Below, piece by piece: positions 25,677 through 34,067 of a stretch of DNA of 64,000 nt. The notes under the pieces are model-generated. The model worked only from the letters and a program-made list of their open reading frames with translations, did not search any database and was not told where the DNA came from. Source of the stretch: Armatimonadetes bacterium UBA5352 (GTDB lineage Bacteria; Armatimonadota; Zipacnadia; Zipacnadales; UBA5352); assembly GCA_002411015.1 (NCBI GenBank), contig DHPY01000008.1, positions 1,302-65,301 on the forward strand, in the 5' to 3' direction. Each line of letters starts with the position of its first letter. Within the stretch, counting starts at the first letter, position 1. The position numbers and the translations under genes are program-made.

Positions 25677-27533
25677 ATGACGAGGCGCGCACTTATCGCT
25701 ATGGCGATGCTGGGTCTGCTGGTCGCAGGCTGCGATGCGCAGGGCATCACGCCCGACCAGTTCGGCGATGATGTGAAGATCAAGATACTCGTGGACAAGG
25801 TCATGCAGCCGGAGGCCGACTGGCACACCGAGCAGTGGATGGTGCAGGAGGCGGCCGATGCGGGCTTCAACGTCCTCTCGCCGAGGCGGCCCAATGACCT
25901 TGACGAGGTGCGCGACGTGACGACCTGGTGCGCTGAGGCGGGCATCCTGCACATCCCGTGGATGCGCGGGACGCTTGTCGCAGCACCTGAGGACGCTAAC
26001 GCTGACGGTCGGCGGATGGTCTGGGCGAACGGGCTCGAGGATGACCTCTGGAGCCCGAACTCCGATGAGCTGTGGGAGTGGATGACCGACCTGATCGTCT
26101 CCTACGCCCAGATCAGCGTCGAGCAGCCCGCCCTCTTCGGCGTCTTCCTCGACTACGAGAACTACGCGAAGGGCTCGAACTGCTACGACCTTTCCTACGA
26201 TGACATCATCATGGGCATGTTCGCCGAGGACCAGGGCATCGAGCTTCCTGAGCTTGAGCTTGCGCAGCGGGCGACGTGGCTGGAGGAGCAGGGGCTCTCG
26301 GATGAGTTCGACACCTTCCAGGTCGCGCATTGGCGCGAGCGCTGCAAGGCGCTGCGCGAGGCCGTGGACGCGATCAACCCGAGCTTCCAGTTCTGCATCT
26401 ACCCGGCGCCGGGCACGAAGTTCATGATCGAGGCCGCCTTCCCCGAGTGGACCTCCGAGGAGGCGCCCGTGATATTCGCCGATGCAGTCACCTACGGCCG
26501 CCAGGCTGCCTTCCTGCCGCAGTCGGGCGCGCTGGAGCAGAACCGGCGGCTGCTCGCTGCCAACATGGCGACCATCGAGGCGAAGGGCCTCCCGTTCCTC
26601 TACACGGGCGGCATTGATCCTGTCGTCTCCGGCGCCGACCCCGAGTTCTCCGGCAAGAACGCGCTCATGATCAGCGAGATCACCGACGGCTACTGGATCT
26701 TCTACGAGGGCCCCACCTACGACACCACGCACCCGGAGTACTTCCGCTGGTTCGCCTGGGCCAATGCCGCGATGGACGCGGGCGAGTTCGCGAAGCAGCA
26801 CGAGGCGCGCGAGACGCCCGACCCGTGGGCCTTCGCGACGCTTGGTCCCGATGACGAACTCAGCTTTGGCCCCGATGAGAGCTGCATCGGCCAGCAGTAT
26901 GAGCTGCCCGAGGTGCGCCTGCGCGGCCGCAACATGCTCATGTTCCTCGCGAAGGCCGGGCAGACCGTTGAGATCGAGGCAAACGCCTCGCGCATCGGCG
27001 CGAACGAGAACGACATCGCCTGGGAGGTGCGCGATCTCTCGTGGGAGATGGTCGCGGACGGCACCATCGCGTTCGGCGCACCCGGCACGATGAGCTTCAC
27101 CGTGGCTGAGGATGGTATCTACGGGCTGCTGGCGGATGCCGGGCGCTCGGCATGGGCGCTGACGAGGACGAACGTCCCGGTGGGCATCTACGCCGGGAAG
27201 ACTACCCACTTCCTCGGCGGCCCCGCCACGCTCTACTTCAGCGTGCCCGAGGACGCACCCGCGTTCAGCTTCGAGGGGCGCGGCTCAGGCGCCGAGACCG
27301 TGCGTGTCAACGTCATCGCGCCCTCCGGTGAGGTCGTAGCGACCGGGCAGACGACGCCCGAGGTGGGTCGGATCACAGTGGAGGCCACGCCGGGCGAGTT
27401 CGCCGGAGAGATCTGGGCGGTGGAGATCGCGAAGGCGGATGAGGGAGCGCTGGACGACGTCTACTTCACGATGGGCGAGGGCATTCCGCCGGTGCTGAGC
27501 CTCATCCCGGAGCACGTGTTCATGCGGCGTTAG
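25677..27533 (+). CDS. Lipoprotein with glycosidase-like barrel
   Basis: 618 aa. Several in-frame ATGs cluster here; 25677 is chosen because GAAAGGA lies 9 nt upstream and the product starts as an ideal lipoprotein signal, 'MTRRALIAMAMLGLLVAGC' (lipobox LVAGC, Cys19). Residues about 30-370 contain 'EAADAGFNVLSPRRPND', 'FGVFLDYENY', 'FCIYPAPGTKF' and 'GLPFLYTGGID', a pattern of beta strands ending in acidic residues expected of a TIM-barrel hydrolase. Two beta domains complete the protein. No GH family is recognised. It is co-directional with and 17 nt from the discoidin/DUF4091 gene. A fragment of a paralogue follows downstream (27586-27689). Confidence 0.75.
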   Translation: MTRRALIAMAMLGLLVAGCDAQGITPDQFGDDVKIKILVDKVMQPEADWHTEQWMVQEAADAGFNVLSPRRPNDLDEVRDVTTWCAEAGILHIPWMRGTLVAAPEDANADGRRMVWANGLEDDLWSPNSDELWEWMTDLIVSYAQISVEQPALFGVFLDYENYAKGSNCYDLSYDDIIMGMFAEDQGIELPELELAQRATWLEEQGLSDEFDTFQVAHWRERCKALREAVDAINPSFQFCIYPAPGTKFMIEAAFPEWTSEEAPVIFADAVTYGRQAAFLPQSGALEQNRRLLAANMATIEAKGLPFLYTGGIDPVVSGADPEFSGKNALMISEITDGYWIFYEGPTYDTTHPEYFRWFAWANAAMDAGEFAKQHEARETPDPWAFATLGPDDELSFGPDESCIGQQYELPEVRLRGRNMLMFLAKAGQTVEIEANASRIGANENDIAWEVRDLSWEMVADGTIAFGAPGTMSFTVAEDGIYGLLADAGRSAWALTRTNVPVGIYAGKTTHFLGGPATLYFSVPEDAPAFSFEGRGSGAETVRVNVIAPSGEVVATGQTTPEVGRITVEATPGEFAGEIWAVEIAKADEGALDDVYFTMGEGIPPVLSLIPEHVFMRR

Positions 27534-27585
27534 CCCAATGCAGACAGGCAGCCGTCATCGGCGAAGAGGATGAGCGACGACCATC

Positions 27586-27689
27586 GTGGTTCGCGCGCTC
27601 ACGGCTGCACTTGCCGTAGCCATGTGCATGACAAGCGCCCACGCGCTGGCGCCGACGCGGGCCTCAACGTCTTCTCGCCGCGCATCGGC
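27586..27689 (+). pseudogene. Remnant of a paralogue of the preceding lipoprotein gene
   Basis: A GTG at 27586 begins a perfect signal peptide ('MVRALTAALAVAMCMTSAHA'). Right after it, in another frame (27651-27689), comes 'ADAGLNVFSPRIG', closely matching 'ADAGFNVLSPRRP' of the protein at 25677. The two pieces read as the beginning of a related secreted protein joined by a frame-changing deletion; the remaining 550-odd residues are absent. Neither frame is a viable gene. Confidence 0.55.
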
Positions 27690-27852
27690 CATGATGTCCT
27701 ACCGTGGCGCGAGCACCGAACGGCGGGCCGGGGTGGAACCCCGCGCCCCGCAAGCGTGCCTCACCCCTCCAGACGGCTACGACGGCCTTTCCCGTCGTCG
27801 CGCTTACTCACTCTGGACCCGCGAAGTGTGTCCATGCATGGCGAGATGAACA
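27690..27852. other. Non-coding stretch after the paralogue remnant
   Basis: Nothing recognisable beyond the remnant. Open frames here are low-complexity Arg/Pro/Ala reads. Confidence 0.4.
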
Positions 27853-27885
27853 GAGGCCGTCCCTTCGTGCCGAAGGGGCGGCCTC
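27853..27885 (-). terminator. 15-bp hairpin downstream of the MocA-family gene
   Basis: GAGGCCGTCCCTTCG (27853-27867), a 3-nt loop, then CGAAGGGGCGGCCTC (27871-27885), with one G-T mismatch in DNA. It starts 26 nt past the stop codon of the oxidoreductase gene at 27911. No U-run. Confidence 0.65.
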
Positions 27886-27910
27886 GCTGGGTGTCGGGTG
27901 ACCTGCGACC

Positions 27911-28879
27911 TTACATCTGCCCGGCGTAGATGCGATCCGCCAGCTCCATCGTCTTCACCGCATCCGCGAAGTGCGTCTCCGGCTCCACGTTGTTCTTGAT
28001 GCAGTCGATGAAGTGCCGGTTCTCGCCGAAGAAGCCGTAGGTGTGGTGGCGCGCGTCGCTGCCCGCGGCCTCCTCCGTCGTGATCTCCTCGGCATTGAGC
28101 GTGCCGTCGATGTGAAGCTGCGCGCCCTTGCCCGGCTCCGGCTCGCAGAACGCCGAGATGCCCTTGCCGTGCATCTCGAAGCTGTGCACGCGGCCGCCCA
28201 CCATCCAGTTCGTCAGCAGTACGCCGGTGCAGCCGTTGGTGTGGCGGGTGAGCGCGATCCAGCTTGTCTCGAACTCGCGGCCATTGAACTTGATGTCGCT
28301 CGCGACCTCCTCGACATCGCCGCCCATCCAGCGGAGGGTGTCCACGGCGTGGATGGCGTCGCAGTAGAGGATGTCGATCGCGCCGCCGTAGTACGGGCCG
28401 CCCGCGTGCCACTTGTAGAAGGTGCTGACCGCCTGGATCATGTTGCCGCGCTCGAGGACCTTCGCGCGGCACTGCTGGAGCAGCGGGATGAAGCGGCGGT
28501 TGAAGCCGGTCATGGTGAGGCAGTTGTTCTTGTCGGCGAGCTGCGCGAAGGAGCGCACCTGGTAGGTCGTGACGGCCGGGGGCTTCTCGATGAAGACATG
28601 CAGGCCCTGGCTGAGGCAGTGCGTGACGACGTCGAAGAGATGGTGCGGGGGCATGAGCACCCAGACGGCGTCCGGGTTGAGGTCCTCGATCATCTTCTTG
28701 TAGTCCTGGCCGCGGTAGTCGATCTCGAACTTGTCCGCGGTGAGGTTGCACTTTTCCTCGAAGAGGTCGCACAGACCGGCCATCTCGACATCTTCCATCT
28801 CAGCGAGGGACGGGTAATGCACGCTGTTCGCCATCCCGCCGGCGCCAATCAGGGCGCACCGGACCTTATCTGCCATCAT
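27911..28879 (-). CDS. Gfo/Idh/MocA family oxidoreductase
   Basis: 322 aa cytoplasmic NAD(P)-dependent sugar or cyclitol dehydrogenase. The N-terminal Rossmann fold is 'RCALIGAGGMANSVHYPSL'. The family's 'EKPPA' motif (Lys near residue 98) follows 'LHVFIEKP', and the C-terminal alpha/beta domain carries 'DAIHAVDTLRWMGG', in which Asp and His are the usual catalytic pair. The ATG at 28879 has AGGAG 6-7 nt upstream; the second ATG at 28876 is possible. It is the last gene of a long minus-strand run that includes an enolase-superfamily enzyme, which suggests breakdown of a sugar acid or modified sugar. Confidence 0.9.
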   Translation of the reverse strand: MMADKVRCALIGAGGMANSVHYPSLAEMEDVEMAGLCDLFEEKCNLTADKFEIDYRGQDYKKMIEDLNPDAVWVLMPPHHLFDVVTHCLSQGLHVFIEKPPAVTTYQVRSFAQLADKNNCLTMTGFNRRFIPLLQQCRAKVLERGNMIQAVSTFYKWHAGGPYYGGAIDILYCDAIHAVDTLRWMGGDVEEVASDIKFNGREFETSWIALTRHTNGCTGVLLTNWMVGGRVHSFEMHGKGISAFCEPEPGKGAQLHIDGTLNAEEITTEEAAGSDARHHTYGFFGENRHFIDCIKNNVEPETHFADAVKTMELADRIYAGQM

Positions 28880-28973
28880 CGTTCACTCCTGGTTGAGTAG
28901 CTCGGGCCGCGGGCGACCCTCTCGGATGCCGCGGCAACTATTCACCACGCAGCGCGCTTCTCCTCCAAGTGCC

Positions 28974-29402
28974 TCACGTGACGGTGTAGAGGCTGTTGCG
29001 CCCGTCAAGGTGCAGATGCCACGCGGAGAGGACATCGCGGCCGAGGAGGATTTCGCAGTCCTCGCCGTCCGCATCGCCGCGACCGACGCCGATCACCAGC
29101 AGACCGGGGAACGAGCCTGCCACATCAGCGGGCCAGCGCGGATCGTCTACCGACAGATCAACCTCGTAAACAGGCAGGAGGTGCGCTGTGCCGTCGTAGC
29201 CTCTACACCCAACCGACTGCCGGGGCGAACGATAGGCCACGATCTCCTTGAGTGCTCTGACTGGAACGATGGTTCTTGAGGCGCCGGTGTCGATCTTGCC
29301 CCAGGCTGTGACTATGCTGAGCCTCTAAGCACCTTCCAGTTGGACCTTCACTGCGGGAAACGCCGGCCACTCCGAGCCCCCCAGGTATGATATCGCCGTC
29401 AC
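28974..29402 (-). pseudogene. Retropepsin-like aspartic protease, interrupted by an in-frame TAG
   Basis: The reading frame beginning at GTG 29402 (overlapping the upstream gene's stop as GTGA) gives 'TAISYLGGSEWPAFPAVKVQ' and then a TAG at 29327-29325 (codon 26). The same frame continues with 'RLSIVTAWGKIDTGASRTIV', containing the catalytic DTGA, and ends with 'EDCEILLGRDVLSAWHLHLDG', the ILLGRDxL motif of clan AA proteases. Total length, 142 residues, fits the family. There is no ATG, GTG or TTG between the TAG and the DTG, so the catalytic part cannot be made by simple re-initiation upstream of the active site. Either a pseudogene, a sequencing error, or a suppressed stop. Confidence 0.7.
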
Positions 29403-29697
29403 TCGGTCACGACCTCCCGCGGGGCATCGACCCACATGTCTGACGCCATGGGTTCGAGCAGTGGCTCACCGATTCTAGCGACGAGGAGCAGCTCCGGCCG
29501 AGAGTTTCGAGCCCCTTCGTGGCGGCCTCGCGCGCGCTGTCGGCGACGCCGATCACTTCGCCGCGAAACATGGCAACGTATCGCCCCTCGTACTTCACCA
29601 TCAATTCAGGGAGTCTCTCCTCATAGGCCCGGTCATCGTCCTCCCAGCTCCAGTCGCCACGTCGCTCTCCGTTGTCGCTTCTCGAGTTCACCGCCAT
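29399..29697 (-). pseudogene. DUF5678-like protein gene with a 1-nt frameshift
   Basis: Start ATG 29697 has an excellent GAGGAGG 8 nt upstream. The frame encodes 'LMVKYEGRYVAMFRGEVIGV' and 'SAREAATKGLETLG', the DUF5678 pattern. Near 29493-29500 (GGCCGG) the natural continuation moves to another frame: 'PELLLVARIGEPLLEPMASD' and on to a TGA at 29401-29399, which overlaps the protease start. Reading straight through instead gives Ser/Cys-rich nonsense to 29407. One base appears to be missing. DUF5678 genes are often coupled to small aspartic proteases of this kind, as here. Confidence 0.65.
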
Positions 29698-29762
29698 CAC
29701 TGCCACCTCCTCACGGCGTTTGCCTCAAGGATGCCCACAATCAACGCCGTAAATCAAGCGCG

Positions 29763-31109
29763 TCAGTACCCCAGCCCCGTCTTCGATAGCGAGTCCGTCC
29801 GCACCACGCCATCGTTCACCGTGAAGAGGTCGCGGTGCCTCTCGCGCAGCTTCGGCGACGCCCACGGGAGGTACTGGCGCGAGTTGTACTCGAAGCCCAT
29901 CAGCGTGCTGATCCGCGCCGCCAGCCCAGCCGAGTGGATCAGTGACAGCCCCGGGTTCGTCAGGTCCTGCACCGTCACCACCATCTTGTGCTCGTTCGCG
30001 TAGGCGACATACAGCAGCGACGAGGAGTGGCCTTTGCAGGTCTTCAGGCCCACGCCCGACCAGCCAAGCTCCTCCGCGAGCTTCAGCATCTCCACATCCG
30101 TCACGCCCTCATCCACCACCACCGGCTTGTAACGCGCGACCTCGCTCATGTCGAAGCGATGCCCGGACAGATCGCGCTCGGTCGGCTGCTCGAAGTAGAG
30201 CAGCGCCTCGTAGGCCATCGGCGAGGCGGCCTTGAGCTTCTCCGCATACTCGATCACCGTCTCCGGCGACTCGTTCTGCTCGTTCGAGTCGGTGGAGAGA
30301 TAGAAGCGATCCGCGCCCATCTTGTGCGCGTTCTCGGCAATGACCTCAGCCACCTCAACCGTGCGCGCCACGTCCCAGTCGACGTCCCTGCCGGTCAGCT
30401 TCACCTTGAAGCAGAAGATCCCGTCGCGCTCGATCCACTCCTCGAGGCTCACGGGCATCCCATCATCCGGATCGTCCTCGGTGACCTCGCTGCGCCGCAG
30501 CTTGTCCATGCCTCCAACGAGGTGGAAGACCGGCATCGAGGGCTGGTAGCTTGGGTTGAGGTAGTCCGCCACGTACTGCCCTGCGAAGTCGCTCCCCAGC
30601 CACACGGACAGGTCGTGCTCGCAGAACTGGGGGCCGTAGCCGTCGTAGCTGCAGATTCCGTTCGCGTTGCCGAAGGCGTCATGCAACGCCGCATCGCACG
30701 GCGAGGCCGAGACCAGCGCGCCGAGCAGCGGCATCGGGGTGGCGGCGCCCAGGTCGTGGCTGACTTCATCGGCGATACGCTTAAGCTCAGGCTTGGCGTC
30801 GAGGTAGAGGTCGAGCGGGTGGCCGAAGCGCGAATTCCCCAGCAGCAGCGCGCAGAAACGCTCGGCAACCTCGCGCATCGCCCGATCGCGGTCCTCGTGC
30901 GACATCTCCGCCGACGGATAGCCCCAGATGTCGCTGAGGAGGATGTTGCCGAGGCCCTCGGCGCAGTTGCCCGCGCGGTTCTCGACCGTGGCCTTCACGG
31001 TCAGCGAGGTGATGGCGCGGATGACGCCGGTCCCGAACTTCAGCGGCGTGCGGAACTCCTCGTCCTCGAATGTAGGCTCGATGTTGACCAGCCTGATATC
31101 TGTATCCAC
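29763..31109 (-). CDS. Enolase-superfamily (MLE-like) enzyme
   Basis: 448 aa. After a capping domain, the barrel shows 'CFKVKLTGRD' (KxK, general base Lys), 'FYLSTDSNEQN' (first metal Asp), 'YFEQPTERDL' (Glu), 'PVVVDEGVTD' (Asp-Glu) and 'GVGLKTCKGHSSSL' with a Lys on the opposite face. The double-Lys arrangement is the muconate-lactonizing/o-succinylbenzoate type, not the His-Asp dyad of glucarate dehydratase. It probably abstracts an alpha proton from a carboxylate (lactonisation, racemisation or dehydration); the substrate is unknown. Neighbours: the barrel-like protein gene 83 nt upstream and the DUF5678 pair 65 nt downstream. Confidence 0.8.
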   Translation of the reverse strand: MDTDIRLVNIEPTFEDEEFRTPLKFGTGVIRAITSLTVKATVENRAGNCAEGLGNILLSDIWGYPSAEMSHEDRDRAMREVAERFCALLLGNSRFGHPLDLYLDAKPELKRIADEVSHDLGAATPMPLLGALVSASPCDAALHDAFGNANGICSYDGYGPQFCEHDLSVWLGSDFAGQYVADYLNPSYQPSMPVFHLVGGMDKLRRSEVTEDDPDDGMPVSLEEWIERDGIFCFKVKLTGRDVDWDVARTVEVAEVIAENAHKMGADRFYLSTDSNEQNESPETVIEYAEKLKAASPMAYEALLYFEQPTERDLSGHRFDMSEVARYKPVVVDEGVTDVEMLKLAEELGWSGVGLKTCKGHSSSLLYVAYANEHKMVVTVQDLTNPGLSLIHSAGLAARISTLMGFEYNSRQYLPWASPKLRERHRDLFTVNDGVVRTDSLSKTGLGY

Positions 31110-31192
31110 GTGCGGCTCATCCTCTCACGGAACTCGAGTGGCGATGCGACCGTCTTACATTTCGCGGGCTGCAACCGGGCACCTGCGCACCG

Positions 31193-32587
31193 TCATAGCT
31201 CTCTGCTGACCTTCACCGAGAGTACCCACCCGAGTTCGAGCCTCGGCGACGGGCCGGTCGGCGGGTCGGGAGGCAGCGCGGCCTGCGGCTCGATCAGGTC
31301 CACGAACTCCCCGCTGGAGTCGCCCGTGAACAACGTGTAGAGCGCCTCCACCTGCCAGCCTCCGGCCTCGTAGCCGGCGCCGGCCGTCAGCGAGGCGAGC
31401 CACGCCTCACCGTCGCGCAGCCGCTCCTCAAACCGCCAGTCGGGCGCCTGGAAGGGGCCCGGTGTGCTCATTCCGCGCGCGTGAAGGTCAAGGTCGGCGT
31501 GCAGCACCGATGCCGCGAGCGTGTAGCGCCAGTCATCGAGCCTGCGCGTCGCGCCCCAGCGCGCGCCGATCGTCTGCACCCTCGCGGAGGCCTCCAGGCT
31601 CACCTGCCCGTCGAGGCTCCCCAGGACGCCGGTGTTCACGCGCCCGCTCAGATCAACCGACTGCTCCACCCGGCTCAGTTCGAGGTGCTCGGTGGCGCGC
31701 GCGCCGCTGCGTATCCGCCCGATGCCCATCGCCGTCCCGTCCATCTCCACGCTCACGCGCCCACGGATGGCCTCGCCGGAGCCGATCGCGCTCTGCCCCG
31801 AACTCACCTCGGTCGCCCGCAGATACGCGAACCAGCGCTCGCGGTCGCTGCCCCGGCTCACCCATGCGTCAAACTCCCGCGTATCCGTGTGCAAGACGCC
31901 GCTGAACGGCTCCCGCGACACCTCAGTCGCCGCCCGCGCTGAGTCATTGCCCGAGCGTACCTGCATGCCGCCGGACCACTCGTCGCCACGATACTCCGCC
32001 CCCAGCGTATTCACGCCGCCGTCCCAGCCGAACTCCAGCCGCTCATGCCCGCGGCGCATGTGCAGGAGGTCCGCGAGACTGTATCCGGTCGCTGCGCCCG
32101 AGAGATCGGCCTCATGCCGCGCCGCGCCCAGCGTCCATGGTCCATCCCGCCAGGCGAGCGCCAGCGTGGAGCGTGTGCCATCGCCCCTCGCGCGGTCATG
32201 CAGCCACCGATCGCGATGGTAGACGCGCACATCCCGTTCGCCCACGCTGCCGCCGAGCCACCACCGCGACTCGCTCTCCGCATCTGCGAGTGGGATCGCC
32301 GCGCTCAGGTCGCGGTCGGTCACGCGCAGATCGGCGAAGCGCCTGCGACCATGAATGTAGCTCACGGGGACGGTACTCGTCAGCTCAGCGGTGACCCGCG
32401 GGCGATCGGCGAGGGCCAGCGACGTGGGCGCATCGGGAGCGACCTCGCCGAGCAGCGGCGCGGGAGCGTGGCTGCCTCCCGCGGCCATCGAGGCGCCGTC
32501 GCCTCCCCACGGGAGGAGCAGCGGATCCGCGTGGAGAGGGAGCGCGGTGAGCACGATGAGCAGCGCCAGCGGCATCAGTCTGCTCAT
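31193..32587 (-). CDS. Putative outer-membrane beta-barrel protein
   Basis: 464 aa. Signal peptide 'MSRLMPLALLIVLTALPLHA'. From about residue 90 the sequence alternates polar and hydrophobic residues with many aromatic girdle positions: 'RSTLALAWRDGPWTLGAARH', 'WFAYLRATEV', 'RLELGWVLSVKVSREL'. Strand-turn-strand spacing of 10-14 residues runs to the very C-terminus, as expected of an outer-membrane barrel, although the last residue is Leu, not Phe. Its ATG overlaps the stop of the preceding lipoprotein (ATGA at 32584-32587), so the pair is translationally coupled and likely works together. No family is recognised. Confidence 0.6.
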   Translation of the reverse strand: MSRLMPLALLIVLTALPLHADPLLLPWGGDGASMAAGGSHAPAPLLGEVAPDAPTSLALADRPRVTAELTSTVPVSYIHGRRRFADLRVTDRDLSAAIPLADAESESRWWLGGSVGERDVRVYHRDRWLHDRARGDGTRSTLALAWRDGPWTLGAARHEADLSGAATGYSLADLLHMRRGHERLEFGWDGGVNTLGAEYRGDEWSGGMQVRSGNDSARAATEVSREPFSGVLHTDTREFDAWVSRGSDRERWFAYLRATEVSSGQSAIGSGEAIRGRVSVEMDGTAMGIGRIRSGARATEHLELSRVEQSVDLSGRVNTGVLGSLDGQVSLEASARVQTIGARWGATRRLDDWRYTLAASVLHADLDLHARGMSTPGPFQAPDWRFEERLRDGEAWLASLTAGAGYEAGGWQVEALYTLFTGDSSGEFVDLIEPQAALPPDPPTGPSPRLELGWVLSVKVSREL

Positions 32588-33948
32588 TGTCCGCGCCGAT
32601 CGATGACCGTGATCGGCCCGAACGAGCCGTAGCTCATCGCGATGTACGTCGGCCCCTTCGCGAGCATCTCCATCACCGGCGCCGGCTGAGCGAACACGCC
32701 GCCAAGCTGCGGCCGCGGGAAGTCGCTCGCGCCCCGTGGCAGCGCTTCCCAGTAGCTCCCACTCGCCGGCGCGAGGGTGGGGAAGAGGTCCTTCAGGTCG
32801 TCCGTCGGCGCCTCCCAGAGCTGCTTAAGCCGCATCGGCGTGGTGAAGCTGCCTGCGCCGCCGGAGCCGCCCTCATGCTCGATCCGCGCCTGCACCTCGC
32901 CGCTCGCCATCGCCTGCAGGTCCGTGAGCTTCGCCAGCGCTGTTGTGCGATCCCCGGCGCAGACCTGCATCAGCAGCGAGTCCGCCGGCGCCTCCCGCAC
33001 CGCGTCGATGAGCGACTGCAGTGCGCCGGTGATGTGCGTGCCGGAGAGCGCCATGTTGCTCGAGTTGTGCCGCCAGCCGAAGGGGTCAGGCGGGAGATAC
33101 TCGCTTGTCTGCAGCAGGCCATCGTGGTTGACGTCTCGCCCGGCCAGCGCCGCTGTCCAGTCCCATGTTCCGGGGTTGAACTGGTACGCGCAGAGCTGCA
33201 GAAGGATCGCCTGCGCCCCCCTCAGGACGCCGCTGAGGGCGCGGAAGTCTGCCCGGTAGGCGTAGTGCGTGCCGCGCCGCGACGGTAGCTCGGCGAGGCG
33301 CACTGAGGAGCCGCCGGCAGTGCTTACGACGGCATCGAGCCGCAGCCTCGCATGCACCAGCGCGGGCAGCAGGAACTTGCGCACCCCGATCTGCAGGTTG
33401 GCGGAGGAGAAGTCGGGTTCGCCCGGCGAGGGAAAGGCCGCGGAACGCATAGTCGCCCGCAGAGATGCTATCTGCGTCACCGGCTCGAGGAGGCTCAGCA
33501 CCTGCGAGGGCGTGTAGCCGGCGGAGATCCCGGCGTTGTGCGCGCCGCAGATGACGATGGCCGCGGCCAGTCCGGCCTGAGAGAGCGGGTCGTTCGGTTG
33601 CGCACTGGCCCAGCGCGTGAAGTCACTCAGCACCGCCTCAAGCTCAGCCTGTGTGGCGGGTGGGCGATCGGCGAGTGCGTCTATCCGCGCGACCGCTTCG
33701 GCACTCGCGACGGCCATGCTCGGCGCCGAGGCGAAAGGCACCGCGCGAGCAGCGACGGTGCTGACGGCCGGCTCAGCGGGGATTGCCGAAGCCGCGGGAC
33801 CGGGTCCGGGGCCGATCTCAACCGGCGGAGGTGGTGGGGGAGGAGGCGGAGGAGCCGCGCCGCCCCCTCCGCCGCAGCCCGGCAGCCAGCAGACTGCCAG
33901 GGTGATGACGATGGCACAGGGAATGAGCCAGGTGCGGTGGCCGTACAC
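32584..33948 (-). CDS. Lipoprotein with Gly5/Pro10 linker and an EF-hand-like loop
   Basis: 454 aa, GTG start with a purine-rich GAGGGGG about 8 nt upstream. Lipobox 'CWLPGC' (Cys25) is followed by GGGGG, AA and ten prolines, a stiff or extended tether of about 20 residues. The rest (residues 60-454) is mainly helical with 'DFTRWASAQPNDPL' and 'RDVNHDGLLQTSEYL' near 270, which matches the EF-hand calcium loop (D-x-N-x-D-G-x-L-x-x-x-E). The C-terminal 'GPITVIDRRGQ' ends inside the start of the barrel-like gene. Tether plus downstream barrel suggest an envelope-spanning two-protein assembly. No family is recognised. Confidence 0.65.
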   Translation of the reverse strand: MYGHRTWLIPCAIVITLAVCWLPGCGGGGGAAPPPPPPPPPPVEIGPGPGPAASAIPAEPAVSTVAARAVPFASAPSMAVASAEAVARIDALADRPPATQAELEAVLSDFTRWASAQPNDPLSQAGLAAAIVICGAHNAGISAGYTPSQVLSLLEPVTQIASLRATMRSAAFPSPGEPDFSSANLQIGVRKFLLPALVHARLRLDAVVSTAGGSSVRLAELPSRRGTHYAYRADFRALSGVLRGAQAILLQLCAYQFNPGTWDWTAALAGRDVNHDGLLQTSEYLPPDPFGWRHNSSNMALSGTHITGALQSLIDAVREAPADSLLMQVCAGDRTTALAKLTDLQAMASGEVQARIEHEGGSGGAGSFTTPMRLKQLWEAPTDDLKDLFPTLAPASGSYWEALPRGASDFPRPQLGGVFAQPAPVMEMLAKGPTYIAMSYGSFGPITVIDRRGQ

Positions 33949-34037
33949 GAAAACGCCCCCTCAGTGCGCCCCATCATGAGTGTCTGTTCGCATTACACTC
34001 GCGCTGCAAGATCCGTGCCATGGGCAACCGGGCGCCG

Positions 34038-34055
34038 TGGGGGGAGATCCCCCCC
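34038..34055 (-). terminator. Short GC hairpin after the TauE-like gene
   Basis: GGGGGG-AGAT-CCCCCC, 6-bp stem, located 13-30 nt past the TauE-like stop codon (34068) on the minus strand. No U-tract, so moderate support only. Confidence 0.4.
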
Positions 34056-34067
34056 AGAGGACAGACC

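Noticed and set aside
27570..27929. 119-codon open frame after the lipoprotein gene
   Set aside because: Only a 13-residue stretch is protein-like, and that matches the upstream gene; treated as debris rather than a gene.
29325..29327. TAG read as pyrrolysine
   Set aside because: No supporting element or pyl gene is visible, and a neighbouring gene has a separate lesion, so decay or error is more likely.
29763..31109. Glucarate dehydratase (gudD)
   Set aside because: The general length fits, but the N-terminus differs and the second catalytic base looks like Lys rather than the His-Asp dyad.
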